Shown here in pieces: positions 23,486-34,839 of a stretch of 64,000 bases of DNA. The DNA lies in contig NC_052351.1 of the NCBI RefSeq assembly GCF_009727055.1, forward strand, positions 3,102,471-3,166,470, given 5' to 3'. The notes under the pieces were generated by a model, which saw nothing but the letters and a program-made list of their open reading frames with translations, was not told the origin of the DNA and made no database searches. Both the position numbers and the translations under genes were made by a program. The DNA comes from Benincasa hispida. Its lineage: Eukaryota > Streptophyta > Magnoliopsida > Cucurbitales > Cucurbitaceae. The stretch's first letter is position 1. Every line of letters begins with the position of its first letter.

Positions 23486-25145
23486 ATGAACTTCCCATAT
23501 ACTACAGACCCTTTAGGTTATCACTTGATCCACTTGTATGTCTCCACATACATGTTTAAGTTACGATAACCATGGATCTTAGTTTATTGGTTTTGTTGGC
23601 TTTTTGGCCCTTAATCTCAAATTAATTAATTTTAATTAATAAATAAATCAATGTTTTGATGATAACAAACTCAATTTTTAATTACTAAAAATCTTATTGT
23701 TTTAATATGTCCATAGCATAGAGCTCGGAACAACGATTCCAACACCTCTTGAATCACTCAAATCGAAGCTAAAACGAAGACGATATGACCGAAATAAGTT
23801 TATAGAGAAAATATAGTGGTGGATGACATGACATAACCAGACCATTTGCATGTAGACATGTGGCAGTATATTGGTTGAATGGTGGATCATTAAGAGATTA
23901 ATATATGATGGGCTTTTGATTTTTGGATTAATTTAAAATAAAAAAATTGAAATTAAAAAGAAATTTAAAAGGAAAATAAATTTAATATTATTTTATGTTT
24001 GTGTCTAACGGCTAGTTTTTTTTTACACATGGTATGTTTTTTATTTTTGGATTGACTTTAAAGAGAATGAATTTAAAAAGAAAATGAATTAAAAGGAAAA
24101 TGAATTTAATATTATTTTATGTTTGTGTCTAATGGCTAGTTTTTGACATATGGTATTTTTTTTTTTTTTTTGGATTAATTTTTAAAAAGAAAAGGAATTT
24201 AACATTTATATTTGTTTGTATCTAACGACTAGTTTAGTTTAAAATCTCTACCATTGATTTTTCTTTTCCAAAATCCAATGGTTCAAATTTAATTATGGTT
24301 TCTAAAAATTTTTCCATCTCTATATAAACTAATCTTCCTCTCCATTTTTTAAAAACCAAACAATTTTACATTTCATAATCCTCCAAAACTCAAAAGTTCT
24401 ATTATTGTTCTCTCTAAGTTCCCAATGTTTTTTCTTTTTTTCTTATTCTTGAAGAGTTGTTATATGTATTGTGAGGATAAATTTTGCTGAGTGCTTAACT
24501 TGTAAATTCCACTATAGTGAGAGTGTATTGTGTTCTTCAAAAAATTCCAACATTTGTAACGGTTTGATCCTAAATCGTGGAAATGATTGAAATTTGCTCT
24601 TGAACCCGTAAAAGGAGCGGTGGTTATAATGGTTGGGCTCTAATCCGTGGAAAGAGTCGGAAAGATTTTATTCAAATTCCCAAGAGGCGCTTGAGGAGTG
24701 GAGTAGGTCGAGTTTGACCGAACCACTATAAAATTACGGTGTCTTCTTCTCTAACTCTTTCCTTTTTATTTTTTGCAATTAATTTAAGTTAATTATTGTA
24801 TGTTTTAGTTTGTTCTTATTTATTTGCTAAATTTTGATAGAATTAAATTATCACATTTTTGTCATCTTATTTGTTGCATAATTTGAAATTTTCTTATTAT
24901 TTATAAAAAGTGTATTAATTAGTTTAATTGGGTTAATTTAGAAAAAAAAGTTTAATTAAACTCTATTCACCCCTCTAGGGTTGCCATATCAATCCAACAG
25001 GTTTGTGGTTAATGCAACTAAGATCAAATATTTCATATACTGAAGTGAATAAAATATCTTACATTATAAATCACAAAATGTTTGTTCATACAAGTGTTTA
25101 CAAACTATAAGACCCTAAGAGATTTAGGGCATCAATCCTAACAAT
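23486..25145 (-). repeat. Truncated Copia 3' LTR, split by a nested solo LTR
   Basis: On the minus strand the LTR starts TGTTAGGATTGATGCCCTAA at about 25145, right after the Copia RNase H coding end and purine-rich AAGTG(G)GAGAT-like sequences. It runs to 25005, is interrupted by the solo LTR at 23594-24999, and continues 23593-23486. The split halves join as TTTATTGG|TTTGTGG, matching TTTATTGGTTCGTGG in copy B near 10087. It stops at about 23486, where the other copies continue, so its far end has been lost. Confidence 0.7.
23594..24999 (+). mobile_element. Solo LTR, 1406 bp, nested in a Copia LTR
   Basis: The ends are TGTTGGCTTTTTGGCCCTTA and GCCATATCAATCCAACA, with TG...CA termini. The flanks GGTTT (23589-23593) and GGTTT (25000-25004) are an exact 5-bp target duplication. 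The interior has three related blocks around TCTAACGGCTAGTTT (24005, 24127, 24222), each followed by A- or T-rich sequence. No internal coding region is present. This family differs from the 1.8-2.2-kb TGTTGGG LTRs. The strand is nominal, since TG/CA ends do not decide orientation. Confidence 0.85.
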
Positions 25146-25251
25146 CTTTCACTTGTCCTAAAGCTAGTGGGGTATACAAGATAATCAAATTACAAGTACA
25201 CAAAATAATAAACTATGGCAAAAACGTCCAACAGAAGATCTCCCACTTGCC

Positions 25252-26690
25252 TTAGTCTAGCCGTGGTCTGTCCCATAGACCCATACTCTGCAGGTGACCC
25301 TCAAACATTGTAGTCGTTAGGGCTTTCGTAAATGAATCAGCAACGTTGTGTGCCGAAGCTATCTTCTTGATAATCACATCCCCTCGATGCACAATTTCTC
25401 GGATGAGATGGTATTTTCGCTCAATGTGCTTGCCATGCTTATGACTTTGAGTCTCACTCGAATTCACCACAACACCACTATTATAACAATAAAGGGTGAT
25501 GGACCTAGACATGTCGGGAATAACTTCCAGATCAGTCAGGAACTTCCTGAGCCAAACGTCCTTCTTAGTAGCTTCACAAGCCGCTATATACTCGACATCC
25601 ATAGTGGAATCCGCGATGCACCCCTGCTTAGTACTTCACCATACTACTGCCCCTCTGTTAAGAGTGAACACTGATCCTAAAGTAGATTTCCTAGAATCGT
25701 TATCAGTCTGAAAATTAGAGTCTGTGTATCATGTAAGGATCAAATCCTTAGAACCATATACAAGCATGTAGTCCCTCGTTTTTCGAAGATGCTTGAGGAT
25801 GTTCTTGACAGCAGTCCAATGACCCTGTCTTAGATTAGACTGATATCTACTGACTATCCCCATAACATAGCAGATGTCAGGTTTAGTACATAACATCATG
25901 TACATCAAACTGCCTACAGCAAATGCATAGGGGACCCTTCTCATTTCCTCAACCTCTTAAGGTGTCTTAGAATACTGTTCCTTAGACAATGTAACTCCGT
26001 GCTGAAAAAGCAATAAGTCCCTCTTGGAGTTTTGCATTAAGTACTTGATCAACATTTTGTCAATGTACGATGCTTGGGACAGTGCTAGCATTTTGTTCTT
26101 TCGATCTCGAAAGATCTGAATCCCAAGAACAAACTGAGCCTCTCCTAAATCTTTTATTTGGAATTGGGTTGCTAGCCAGTTCTTAACTGAAGTCGGTAAG
26201 CCTACGTCATTCCCAATTAGTAGGATATCGTCTACATATAACACTAGGAAAACTACTGAACTGTTGATGATTTTCTTGTAGACATAAGACTCATCCACGT
26301 TTTGGTCAAAATCATAATATTTGATCGTAGTATCAAATCTTATGCTCCAAGATTGAGATGCCTGTTTCAGTTCATAAATGGACCGATTCAACTTGCAAAT
26401 CTTTTGCTCTTGACCTTAGGCTATGAATCTCTAGGGATGCACTATATAAATGGTCTCCTCAAGATTTTCATTTAGAAGTGCAGTCTTGACATCCTTTTGC
26501 CATATTTTGTAGTCCTAATATGAGGCAATGGATAGGAGGAAGCATGACAATAGGCGAAAAAGTCTCCTCATAGTCGACTCTTTTTACTTAGATATAACCT
26601 TTTGCCACCAGTCTAGTCTTGGAGGTTTACACCTTCCCATCAGCACCTCATTTCCTCTTGTAGATCCATTTACAAGCCGAATTAAACATT
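25252..26690 (-). pseudogene. Ty1/Copia pol fragment: reverse transcriptase C-terminus and RNase H
   Basis: Minus-strand pieces give RT (26391-25957) with YELKQASQSWSIRFD, the catalytic VLYVDDILLIGND, and LGEAQFVLGIQIFRDRKN. Next come 25944-25729 (GSLMYMMLCTKPDICYVMGI) and RNase H 25602-25252 (MDVEYIAACEATKKDVWLRK, ending GLWDRPRLD). Blocks and order match Tnt1-like Copia pol. Upstream RT sequence is recognisable in broken frames to about 26690. There the element ends abruptly against a gypsy integrase, so gag, protease, integrase and the N-terminal RT are missing. Confidence 0.85.
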
Positions 26691-29082
26691 TAGTGTGTTA
26701 TAATAGTCTCTTCGTGTTGAATTGACAACCTTTTCAAGTATTGATTTGATTTCCCGATTGGACACCTCAATTTGTCCATTTGTTTGAGGATAGTAACTTG
26801 TTGTGATTTTGTGATGAACATTATATTTTACCAAAAGCTTGTTGAGGATGTGATTAATGAAATGAGTTCCCTCGCCACTTATGATGGAATGTGGGGTGCC
26901 AAAGCGAGTGAAAATATTTTTTATAGGAATTTTGAGACGTTGCCGCATCATTTGTAACACATGATATTGCTTCGACCCATTTTGAAAAATAATCAACGGC
27001 TACCAGAATGTAGGTGTGGCCATTTGAGGGCAGAAATGGGCCCATGAAGTCAATTCTCCATACATCAAACGATTCAACTTCTAGGATAATGTTCAACGAC
27101 ATCTCATTACTTCCGAAAATGTTCCCAATGCGTTGACAGTTGTCATACTTCATAACATAGTCTCTGGCATCTTTAAACAATGTGGGCCAATAGTACCCAC
27201 TCTTAACTACTTTTGTTGTTGTGCGCTGATTTCCAAAATGGCCACTGAATGGTGACCTCATGACATTGATTTAGGATATGATCTGGGCCTCTTTTATAAA
27301 AATGTGGCTCATCCCAGTAGTAAAATTTACATTCATGCATAACGTTCTTCTTTTGTTGTGAAGTATATTCCTCTGGGAATTTCTTGCAGACCAGAAAATT
27401 AACAATGTTTACATATGAAGGCAAGAATTCATCAATTTTAAAATTGTTTCATCAGAAAAACAAGTGTTCACTTATGGCTGGCGGCGATCACACTCAACAT
27501 TTTCAAGCCACGACAAATTATCTGCAACTTTACTTTCTGATCCCTTGCAGCCAATGATTTCAATATCAAATTCTTGCAAGAGTAATACCCATCTAATTAA
27601 TCACGGCTTCACGTCCTTTTTGGTCATACTATATTTAATGGCTGAAGGATCCGTATGAATGATCACCTTCAATCCCAATTTAAAACCAGGTTGGTGTCTT
27701 CGTATCTCTTCAAATTTTTCTCAAGATTCACTAGACATATTTCATATGTCTTTCCATATACTGAGAGATCATCCATAAAAATATCAACTGACTCTTCAAG
27801 GTAATAAAAAAAGAGGTGCTTGGGGCGTTACATAGCTCAAAGGGCATGTGATAGAAGGCGAATATCCCATAGGAGCAAGTGAAAGTTGTTTCTTCTTGAT
27901 CCTCAGGTGCGATCATGATTTGATTATACCCCGCATAGCCATCTAGGAAGCAAAAGAAGTCGTTCCATGTTAATCTGTCCAACATTTGATCAATAAATGG
28001 TAGGGGAAAGTGATCCTTCTTAGTAGCTGTATTGAGCTGCCTGTAATCCATACATATTATCTAATTTATAATCATACGCGTTGGAATTAGTTCGTTTTTT
28101 TGGTTGGAAACTATAGTCATTTTGCCTTTTTTGGAACACAATGCACAGGACTGACCCACGTGCTATCTGAGATAGGAAAAATAATCCTTGCGTCTAACCA
28201 TTTAATAATTTCTTTTTTTGACAACTTCTTTCATCGTAGGGTTAAGTCTGCGTTGGTGTTCAATAAAACCTCCTTTTCCATCCTCGAGTCTGATTTTATG
28301 CAATAGGATTGACCAATTCCCTTAATATCAGCTAGGGTCCACTCTATCGCCTTGATGTATATCTTCAAGACCTTCAAGAAAGCATCTTATTTTTCTTCTG
28401 AGAGTGTTGCTAAAATAATGACAAGTAAAGTATCATTTTTACCAAGGAACGCATATTTCAAGTGGACAAGGAGTGCTTTCAATTCTAAAACCGACGATTG
28501 TTTGAGCGAAAGCTTGATTTTGCCTTCTTGATTTTTTGAACCCAAGGGTTCAAAACTCCTTTGTATCTCTTTTATCGCATAACAGGATTTAAATGTTGCG
28601 TTCCCTCATTCGTCAATTCTATTTTTTTTATTGATTTCAATTTCCAGCCTACAAGGCCAATCTTCTTCCAAGTCAACTGTTTTGCATGCGTTGACCTCAT
28701 CAGGATATTCCATTGCCTTAAGAATGTTGAACTTCATCTTTTGGCCAATAACTTCATGGTGATTTCACCTTTGTGCACATCAATTTGGGTTCTTCCTGTG
28801 GATATGAAGGTTCTTCCCAAAATGATGGGTACATTTTTATCCGCTTCGTAGTCTAATATAATGAAATAAGCTGGCAGAATGAATTTATCCACTTTGACGA
28901 GCACATCTTCTATTTTTCCCTATGGATGTACAAAAGAACGGTCTTCCAGTTACAATGTAAACATGGTGGGTGCAAGTTCTCCCATTCCCAGTTGCTTAAA
29001 GATTGATAAAGCATAAGATTGATGCTGGTTCCAAGGTCCCATAGGGTTTGCTCAATATAAACTCCTCCAATGGAAAATAGTT
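26682..29082 (-). pseudogene. Second Athila-type gypsy pol, minus strand: protease, RT, RNase H, integrase, truncated
   Basis: Reading leftward, protease lies at about 29060-28570 (DLGTSINLM; VKVDKFILPAYFIILDYEAD; VPIILGRTFISTGR). RT is at 28051-27731 (DHFPLPFIDQMLDRLTWN; FCFLDGYAGYNQIMIAPEDQ), with an intact FMDDLSVYG box in a shifted frame near 27765. RNase H is in broken frames. Integrase is at 27424-26682 ([55 protein letters not shown]). The second catalytic aspartate region reads ISGEGTHF rather than ISDEG. The integrase is cut at about 26682, where Copia sequence begins. Same lineage as the element at 1-14250, opposite strand. Confidence 0.85.
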
Positions 29083-29394
29083 GAGAGAAAATCTTTGGAG
29101 AAGAAAGTGTTCTTCCTTTCGGCTACCGTGTGTTCTTCACCAATTCAAGCTGTTATTGAGTCCCACAACTCTATCTAAAGCTCCAAGAGGATAGTAAAGA
29201 AGACTTTGAGTTGGTTCACGGTGATCTCTGGTGAAGACTACTACTGTACATTCGGATTCTTGGAGAGTTCTTCAAAGGTATGATCTTAAAACCTTTTTTT
29301 TAGAAAAGCATGCTTTAGTTTCTGCCAAAATTAATGGATTTGAATGCATATGGATCATTGATACTTTCGCTGCATGTTATTTAACTCTTTCACA
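29083..29394 (+). repeat. 3'-terminal fragment of a TGTTGGG-family LTR, plus strand
   Basis: It aligns by eye with the 3' end of the LTR at 61744-63559: GAGTCCCACAACTC, then AAGAGGATAGTA, then GTTCTTCAAAGGTATG, then a terminal segment ending ...TTTCACA. It directly adjoins LTR copy C, which lies in the opposite orientation, and interrupts the gypsy protease on its left. Its 5' part is missing. Confidence 0.55.
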
Positions 29395-31371
29395 AGCGTC
29401 CAAGACAGCAATACACGAACGCCATGATCGGAACAACACGATTAACATCACGAACACAACGAATGACCAACCGCTCATCAAAACCAATCGAGTGACACTC
29501 GATTCACAAAGTGAGTGAGGACACCACCACAATGGTTACCTTGGTATTCTCGGTGTGAGAATCCAAGAGTTGTGGGCTCTGTATGATCTTGGCTTGAGGA
29601 AAATACTGGAGGACAACGATCGTGTAGACGATCGAGCAAGTGGGAGATAGAAAGTTGTCTATCATATAGACGATGTGCTCGATCGTTTAGTAAATGACAA
29701 CTTAACGTATAAACTTAGCCACTCGATTGTTTAGCTATGATCAGGTTGATGAACTATCGTATAGTCAAAGTTTCACGATCGTTTTGTCTGTGTCAGCTAT
29801 CGCTTAGTGAAACACTTTCATTTGATAGCTTATCCGTGAATTCTTTCCGAATGAAGTAAATTCTCATTTTAGAAAAACAATTTTCTTTTTTATCTCACTG
29901 TTACCATAAAACCACCAATAACCGTCTACTCAATCGGTTATTAGAGAAAAATAAATTAATTATCATATAATTAATATATTATAAATAAGTACGATAACCA
30001 ACTTACCATATTATGTTTATAACATATAGTTTTAATATTTCATCTCATAAAACATACAAACCGTAGTTCTTTTTCTAGTTTATGGTACTTAATGTAAATC
30101 ATATTTACATTAATCCTCCACTTGATGTATCTCATACATCACACCAATTATATAATATATAATTGAATTTCCTCTTGTTAATTTGAACACTTCAAACTAA
30201 CCTCAAGAACTGATTCTCAACTTGAATCCATGAGCTACCAAAGGGACCTTATGGACCTGTAGCTTGAATCTCCAACGGTACGTGAATAACTAACTAAACT
30301 CTTTATTCACGGGATCCACCATCCGTTAACTGTCGGGCACTCCACTAAAGATCGACAGCTGCACTCTCCTCACTACAGATATATTTCTATGTCCATATCA
30401 ACCAATCAACAGTGCGATAACCTTTCACAGATCGCTTGTAAGTACAGTTAGGCCAATTTACTGTTTTGTCCCTATAGTTATATCTAACTCTTTAAGTACC
30501 ACTGATTCCTCTAATGAACAATAAGTCATAGTCCTACTATGACTGGGTCCTCTCTTCTAAAGAGAGCATGTAGCCACTATATTTAAGACTCGGAATCAAC
30601 CCTTAAGGGAGCAATCTATCTACTTACCCCTATTTTGAAGAAGAAGTGAATTTCGTCTTGTGTAACGGAGTTCCCAGCTCCCCAATCAGACAAATCCCTA
30701 AAAAGGTAGGCTTGTTGAGTTGGCAATCTGGCCACTCTCACCCATACTAATTAAAGGATCGCCTCATAGGCAAGAGTTCCCAAAACACTCAAGATTAGGG
30801 TTATGTCACCTATGGTCGTTTAAGTGAGATGTAAGTCTCAAGTATCAACGGCGTTATATAAAAAGAGTAATCATCTCGTGGTCCGGTCTTATATAAACTC
30901 TTTGTATAGGACACCTCCACTCACATGTCTCCACATGAATAGTCAGGATCAAACCATCCGTAGTAGTTCACAATACATGTAAACCTCTACAAAGCGGATC
31001 GTATCCGTAGTGTCACCAGGATAAGGTATCACTCTTATATTCTTACACATGAACAATTCAGGATCACATCGTTTGTACTATCTACAAAGCGGGCCGCATC
31101 CGATAGTGTTACCAGAATAAGGTACCCAATCTTATTCATATACTATAGATCGTTTTGGCTATTTACTCGAACTTGATCCATCTTTATGTCTCCACATAAA
31201 GTTCAAGTATTTATGTAATAACCATGGATCCTAGTTTATTGGATTTAGTCTTTACAAGTGCAATTTACATATTCAACAACTTTATGGAATAAATGTCAAT
31301 AACATCTTTTTATTGATTGTAGAATATGTTTAAATTTACAAACTGCGAGTTTCAGGACATACAACCTAACA
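29395..31371 (-). mobile_element. LTR (TGTTGGG family, copy C), minus strand
   Basis: The minus-strand start TGTTAGGTTGTATGTCCTGA lies at 31371. The interior aligns by eye with copies B and D, including the block CTTGGTATTCTCGGTGTGAG near 29542 and the ACGATCG motif region at 29610-29815. The 3' end is not clear and meets an inverted LTR fragment at about 29394. No target duplication was found. The gypsy gag region expected between protease (29082) and LTR (31372) is absent, so this insertion is associated with a deletion or rearrangement. Confidence 0.65.
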
Positions 31372-32185
31372 ATCTAATGCCTTGATCTTGATGCAATTGA
31401 TTACAGATCAAATTGATTTTTGGTAAAACTTAAACAACAAGTTATGTGCGATGGGAAGGTTTATACTTTAAGTGAAATAGTATATGCGGTGATAGGGTTG
31501 AGAAGAATGTTCGCTAACAATTCCTGAGTGAATATATAAATCATGCGTTCATGCGATGCATATAATATTAGAACTTACACTTTTCAGTGTACATAGTCAC
31601 ATTATCCTATCTCTAGGATGCATGCGATGATTGTGTAATGCAAAAGATGTTCGTTATTTCTCAGGAACCTCTTTTCTTATTTTATGAGTTCTAAATCTCT
31701 AATTTTCTCAAACTGAAATTTAAGCTACTTAGAGTAATCTATCCAAGTATTTCATTAGACATACATAAAACAAGTGAAACACATGAGTTAAATATTACTT
31801 AGTTCATGTTTCTCAACCCATGAAAGATTTTGGCTGCTCATAATGAATAAGGAGAGTATGGATGAAAATTGAAATGAATATGTATTCATACTAAAGAAGT
31901 AAGTCTTTGCAATGCTTAAATAATACAAATACGGTTTAAGATAGAAAATAGAGAAAAAGAATAATCAAGTCGTGGTGCACAATTTCTTGTTTCCCTCGGC
32001 TTCCTAAGCGACTGCTTCACTGTAAGTATTGAAAGATGGAGATCCTCTTCTGCTCCCACAGGAAACGAAACTCTCATTAAGGTTTTTGAATAGATGTAAG
32101 AGAAAAAAGACTTCTTTAGCAGAATGTGTACTCTTGACTCTTCTCTTCGCACGTCCTCTCTCTCTTTACATGGTGATTTCATTGC

Positions 32186-32193
32186 TATTTATA
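32186..32193 (-). promoter_or_regulatory. TATA box of the minus-strand gypsy LTR
   Basis: The minus strand reads TCTATAAATAGC, the counterpart of ACCTATAAATAGCC in the plus-strand LTR. Confidence 0.55.
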
Positions 32194-32508
32194 GACGAAG
32201 AGGATAGCTTTTCTTCTCTTACTTATGATTGTGTTGATAAGGTGCATTAAATTCCTTATCCTGATGTGTAGCCTACTGCGTGTCAGAAGTTCATTGACTC
32301 TACAACAAAGCTTTCTTATCAGCCATCAACTTAATCTTTGATTTGACCTCCACCGTGCTGTTGGGATTGGTGTCCTAATTCTTCCAGAGTCTCGTTGTTT
32401 TGTAAAGATACACATTGTTTAATGAATAAAATAAGTGTTATTTAATTCTGACATTTATTTATATCCAATAAACAAAGCTCATTGGTTATCTTATGTGAAC
32501 TTAAGCAT

Positions 32509-32631
32509 GTATATGTGATATACAAGTGGATCATGCCTTAAGTGATAACCTAAATAGGTCTGTAGTATANGTATATGTGATATACAAGTGGATCATGCCT
32601 TAAGTGATAACCTAAATAGGTCTGTAGTATA
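32509..32631. other. Unmerged contig overlap: two identical 61-bp copies around a single N
   Basis: 32509-32569 and 32571-32631 are identical by eye, beginning GTATATGTGATATACAAG and ending GTCTGTAGTATA, with N at 32570. Other copies of this LTR carry the segment once. This is the signature of neighbouring contigs that share an overlap but were joined with an N instead of being merged. Confidence 0.9.
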
Positions 32632-34252
32632 TGGATTAAGGTGGGATACCTGATTCTGGTGACACTACGGATACGACCCACTTTGTAGAGGTTTGCAAGT
32701 GTTGTAAACTACTACAGATGGTAGATCCTGACCATTCATATGGAGACGTGCGAGCGGATGTGTCCTATACAAAGAGTTTGTATAAGACCTGGACCACGAG
32801 ATGACTAGACTTTGTATATAATGCCATTGATACTAGAGATTTTCATCTCACCTAAACGACCATAGATGACACGACCTCAATCCTGAGTGTTTTGGAACTC
32901 CTGCCTTTGAGGGTAGTCCTTTGATTAGTATGAGTGAGAGTGGCCAGATTGCCAACTCAACATGCCTACCTTTTTGGGGACTTGTCTGATCTGGGAGCTG
33001 GGAACTCAATCCACAAAATGGAATTCACTCCTTTCCGGAAGTAAGGATAAGTAAAGAGATTGCTCCCTTAAGGGCTGATTTCGGGGCTTGAACATAGTGG
33101 CAACAGCTTATCTTTAGAAGAGGAGACTCAATCATAATAGGACTATGACTTATATTCATTAGAGGGATCAATGGTACTTAAGGAGACAGATATAACTACA
33201 GGGGCATAACGGTTATTGGCCTAGCTGTACTTACGAGCGATCTGTGGAAGGTTGTCGCACTACTGATTGGTTAAGATGGACACATAATATATCGTGGTAA
33301 GGAAAGTTCAGCTGCCGGTCTTTAGTGGAGTGCCTGGCCGTTAACGGATGATGGATCTCTTGACTAAAGAGTTTAGTCAGTTATTCACGTACCATTGGAG
33401 CTTCAAGCTACAGGTCCATAAGGTCTCCTTGGTAGTTCAATGGATTCAGTTGAGGATTAGTTCTTGGTGTTGATTTGAAATGTTCAAATTGACTAGAGGT
33501 ATTTTGATTATATATAATATAATCGGTATGATGTATGAGATACATCTAGTGGAAGATTGATGTAAATGAGATTTACATTAAGTACCATGGAATAGAAAAT
33601 GAATTATGGTTTATATGTTTCATGAGATGAAATATTAAAACTATAGGTTATAAATATAGTATGATAAGTTGGTTATCATTTATATTTATAATAATATTAA
33701 TTATTTTTTTTAATAACCAATTGAGTTGGTGGTTATTGGATTCATGGTAACCATGAGATAAAAGGAAAATGATTTTCCTAATTTTAGTAAGTTTTCATAA
33801 AAAGTTTTTTTAGGTTTCTCTTGGCAAAAAGGATCACGGTAATTGTCAAGTAAATCTAGATTTATTAAACGACAGCTTGGGCGAGCTAAATGATCGTACA
33901 ATATTTATTAAACGATCGTGTAGTTTTTGCTAGACGATCGCTTGCCCAAAGTAAACGATCGTGTAGTGTTTGTAGGTGACAAACATTGAGCTATAGGATG
34001 AGCTAAATGATCACAAGGCTTTTGCTAGACGATTGTATAGCTTTAGCTAAACGATTGGGCATCGACCTATATGATAGGTCTCCGCCATCTCCCACTTGCC
34101 CAGTCGTGTACGCGATCGGTGTTTCCTCCTTCGTCTGCCTCATTCTAAGTCCGAACAGAGTCCACCCTTTGGATTCTCACACCGAGAATACCAAGGTAGC
34201 CTTGTTGGTGGTGTCATACTCAACTCGACATCGTCGAGGTGCTGTGGAGGTC

Positions 34253-34290
34253 CTGTCTCTTATACACATCTAGATGTGTATAAGAGACAG
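34253..34290. other. Nextera mate-pair junction adapter (assembly contaminant), second copy
   Basis: The same 38-bp junction as at 12170-12207: CTGTCTCTTATACACATCT followed by its reverse complement. Plus-strand translation contains SYTHLDVYKRQ. GTGCTGTG occurs on both sides (34239-34246 and 34291-34298), which suggests the same genomic point was read on both sides of the adapter. Confidence 0.97.
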
Positions 34291-34839
34291 GTGCTGTGTT
34301 GCAGTCGTGTAGATCGAGCGTTCGAGGTTGCTGTTGTTCGAGCGGTCGTGCGCAAAGGAGCGTGGAGACACATCTTCAAATGTTCATAGAGTTTTCTCTT
34401 TGTTCATTTGAGTTTTCATACTGTAATTTCTATATTAATTGTATAACCGCTTGTTTATGTACGAATGTAATTTGTATTGTTCATTCATGATTGTAATTTG
34501 GAATGTTCTTATTTTCGCTGCTCATAGAAATCTCGAGTCTGATTTCCTTCACGTCCAAGTGTCGTGCCATGTCTCATCACCTAGTGTTACCGACTTGCCT
34601 TGCTATGCGATCATATGTAAGTGTTGATATTTCTCATTTGATCATATCATCAGTCATTTTGCACTTAAACAAAATGATTTAGCTTTAAAATAGATAGATG
34701 AACCGTTGCGTGCATGCCATCAAATGCTGCAATTATTTCTATGAATTTTCTTAGCAATTCGTCGCATTTTCAGAGCTTTTTTTTCTAATTGTTTCAGAGA
34801 AGTAGGCAAAATAACTTGTATTTCTACAAATTATCAACT

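Larger units (their letters stand above)
32359..34551 (+). mobile_element. Solo LTR (TGTTGGG family, copy D), 2193 bp, with two assembly artefacts inside
   Basis: It starts TGTTGGGATTGGTGTCC and ends GATTTCCTTCA. The flanks CGTGC (32354-32358) and CGTCC (34552-34556) are a 5-bp target duplication with one mismatch. Removing it restores the gypsy LTR. The length includes a 61-bp artificial duplication plus an N (32509-32631) and a 38-bp adapter (34253-34290), so the true element is probably nearer 2.1 kb. The ACGATCG motif region is at 33880-34080. Confidence 0.75.
31372..34831 (-). repeat. 5' LTR of the minus-strand Athila-type element, split by LTR copy D
   Basis: On the minus strand it starts TGATAATTTGTAGAAATACA at 34831, the same start as the LTR at 12766. 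It runs to 34552, is interrupted by copy D (32359-34551), and resumes at 32358. A TATA box in the same context as in the other LTR lies at 32186-32193. The U5 block CTGAAAAGTGTAAG is near 31585. The U5 end and primer-binding site are not identifiable, because copy C adjoins at 31371. Confidence 0.65.

Noticed and set aside
34007..34389. Overlapping plus-strand ORFs around LTR copy D
   Set aside because: They translate LTR sequence and the adapter (SYTHLDVYKRQ), have no family match and are broken in other LTR copies.
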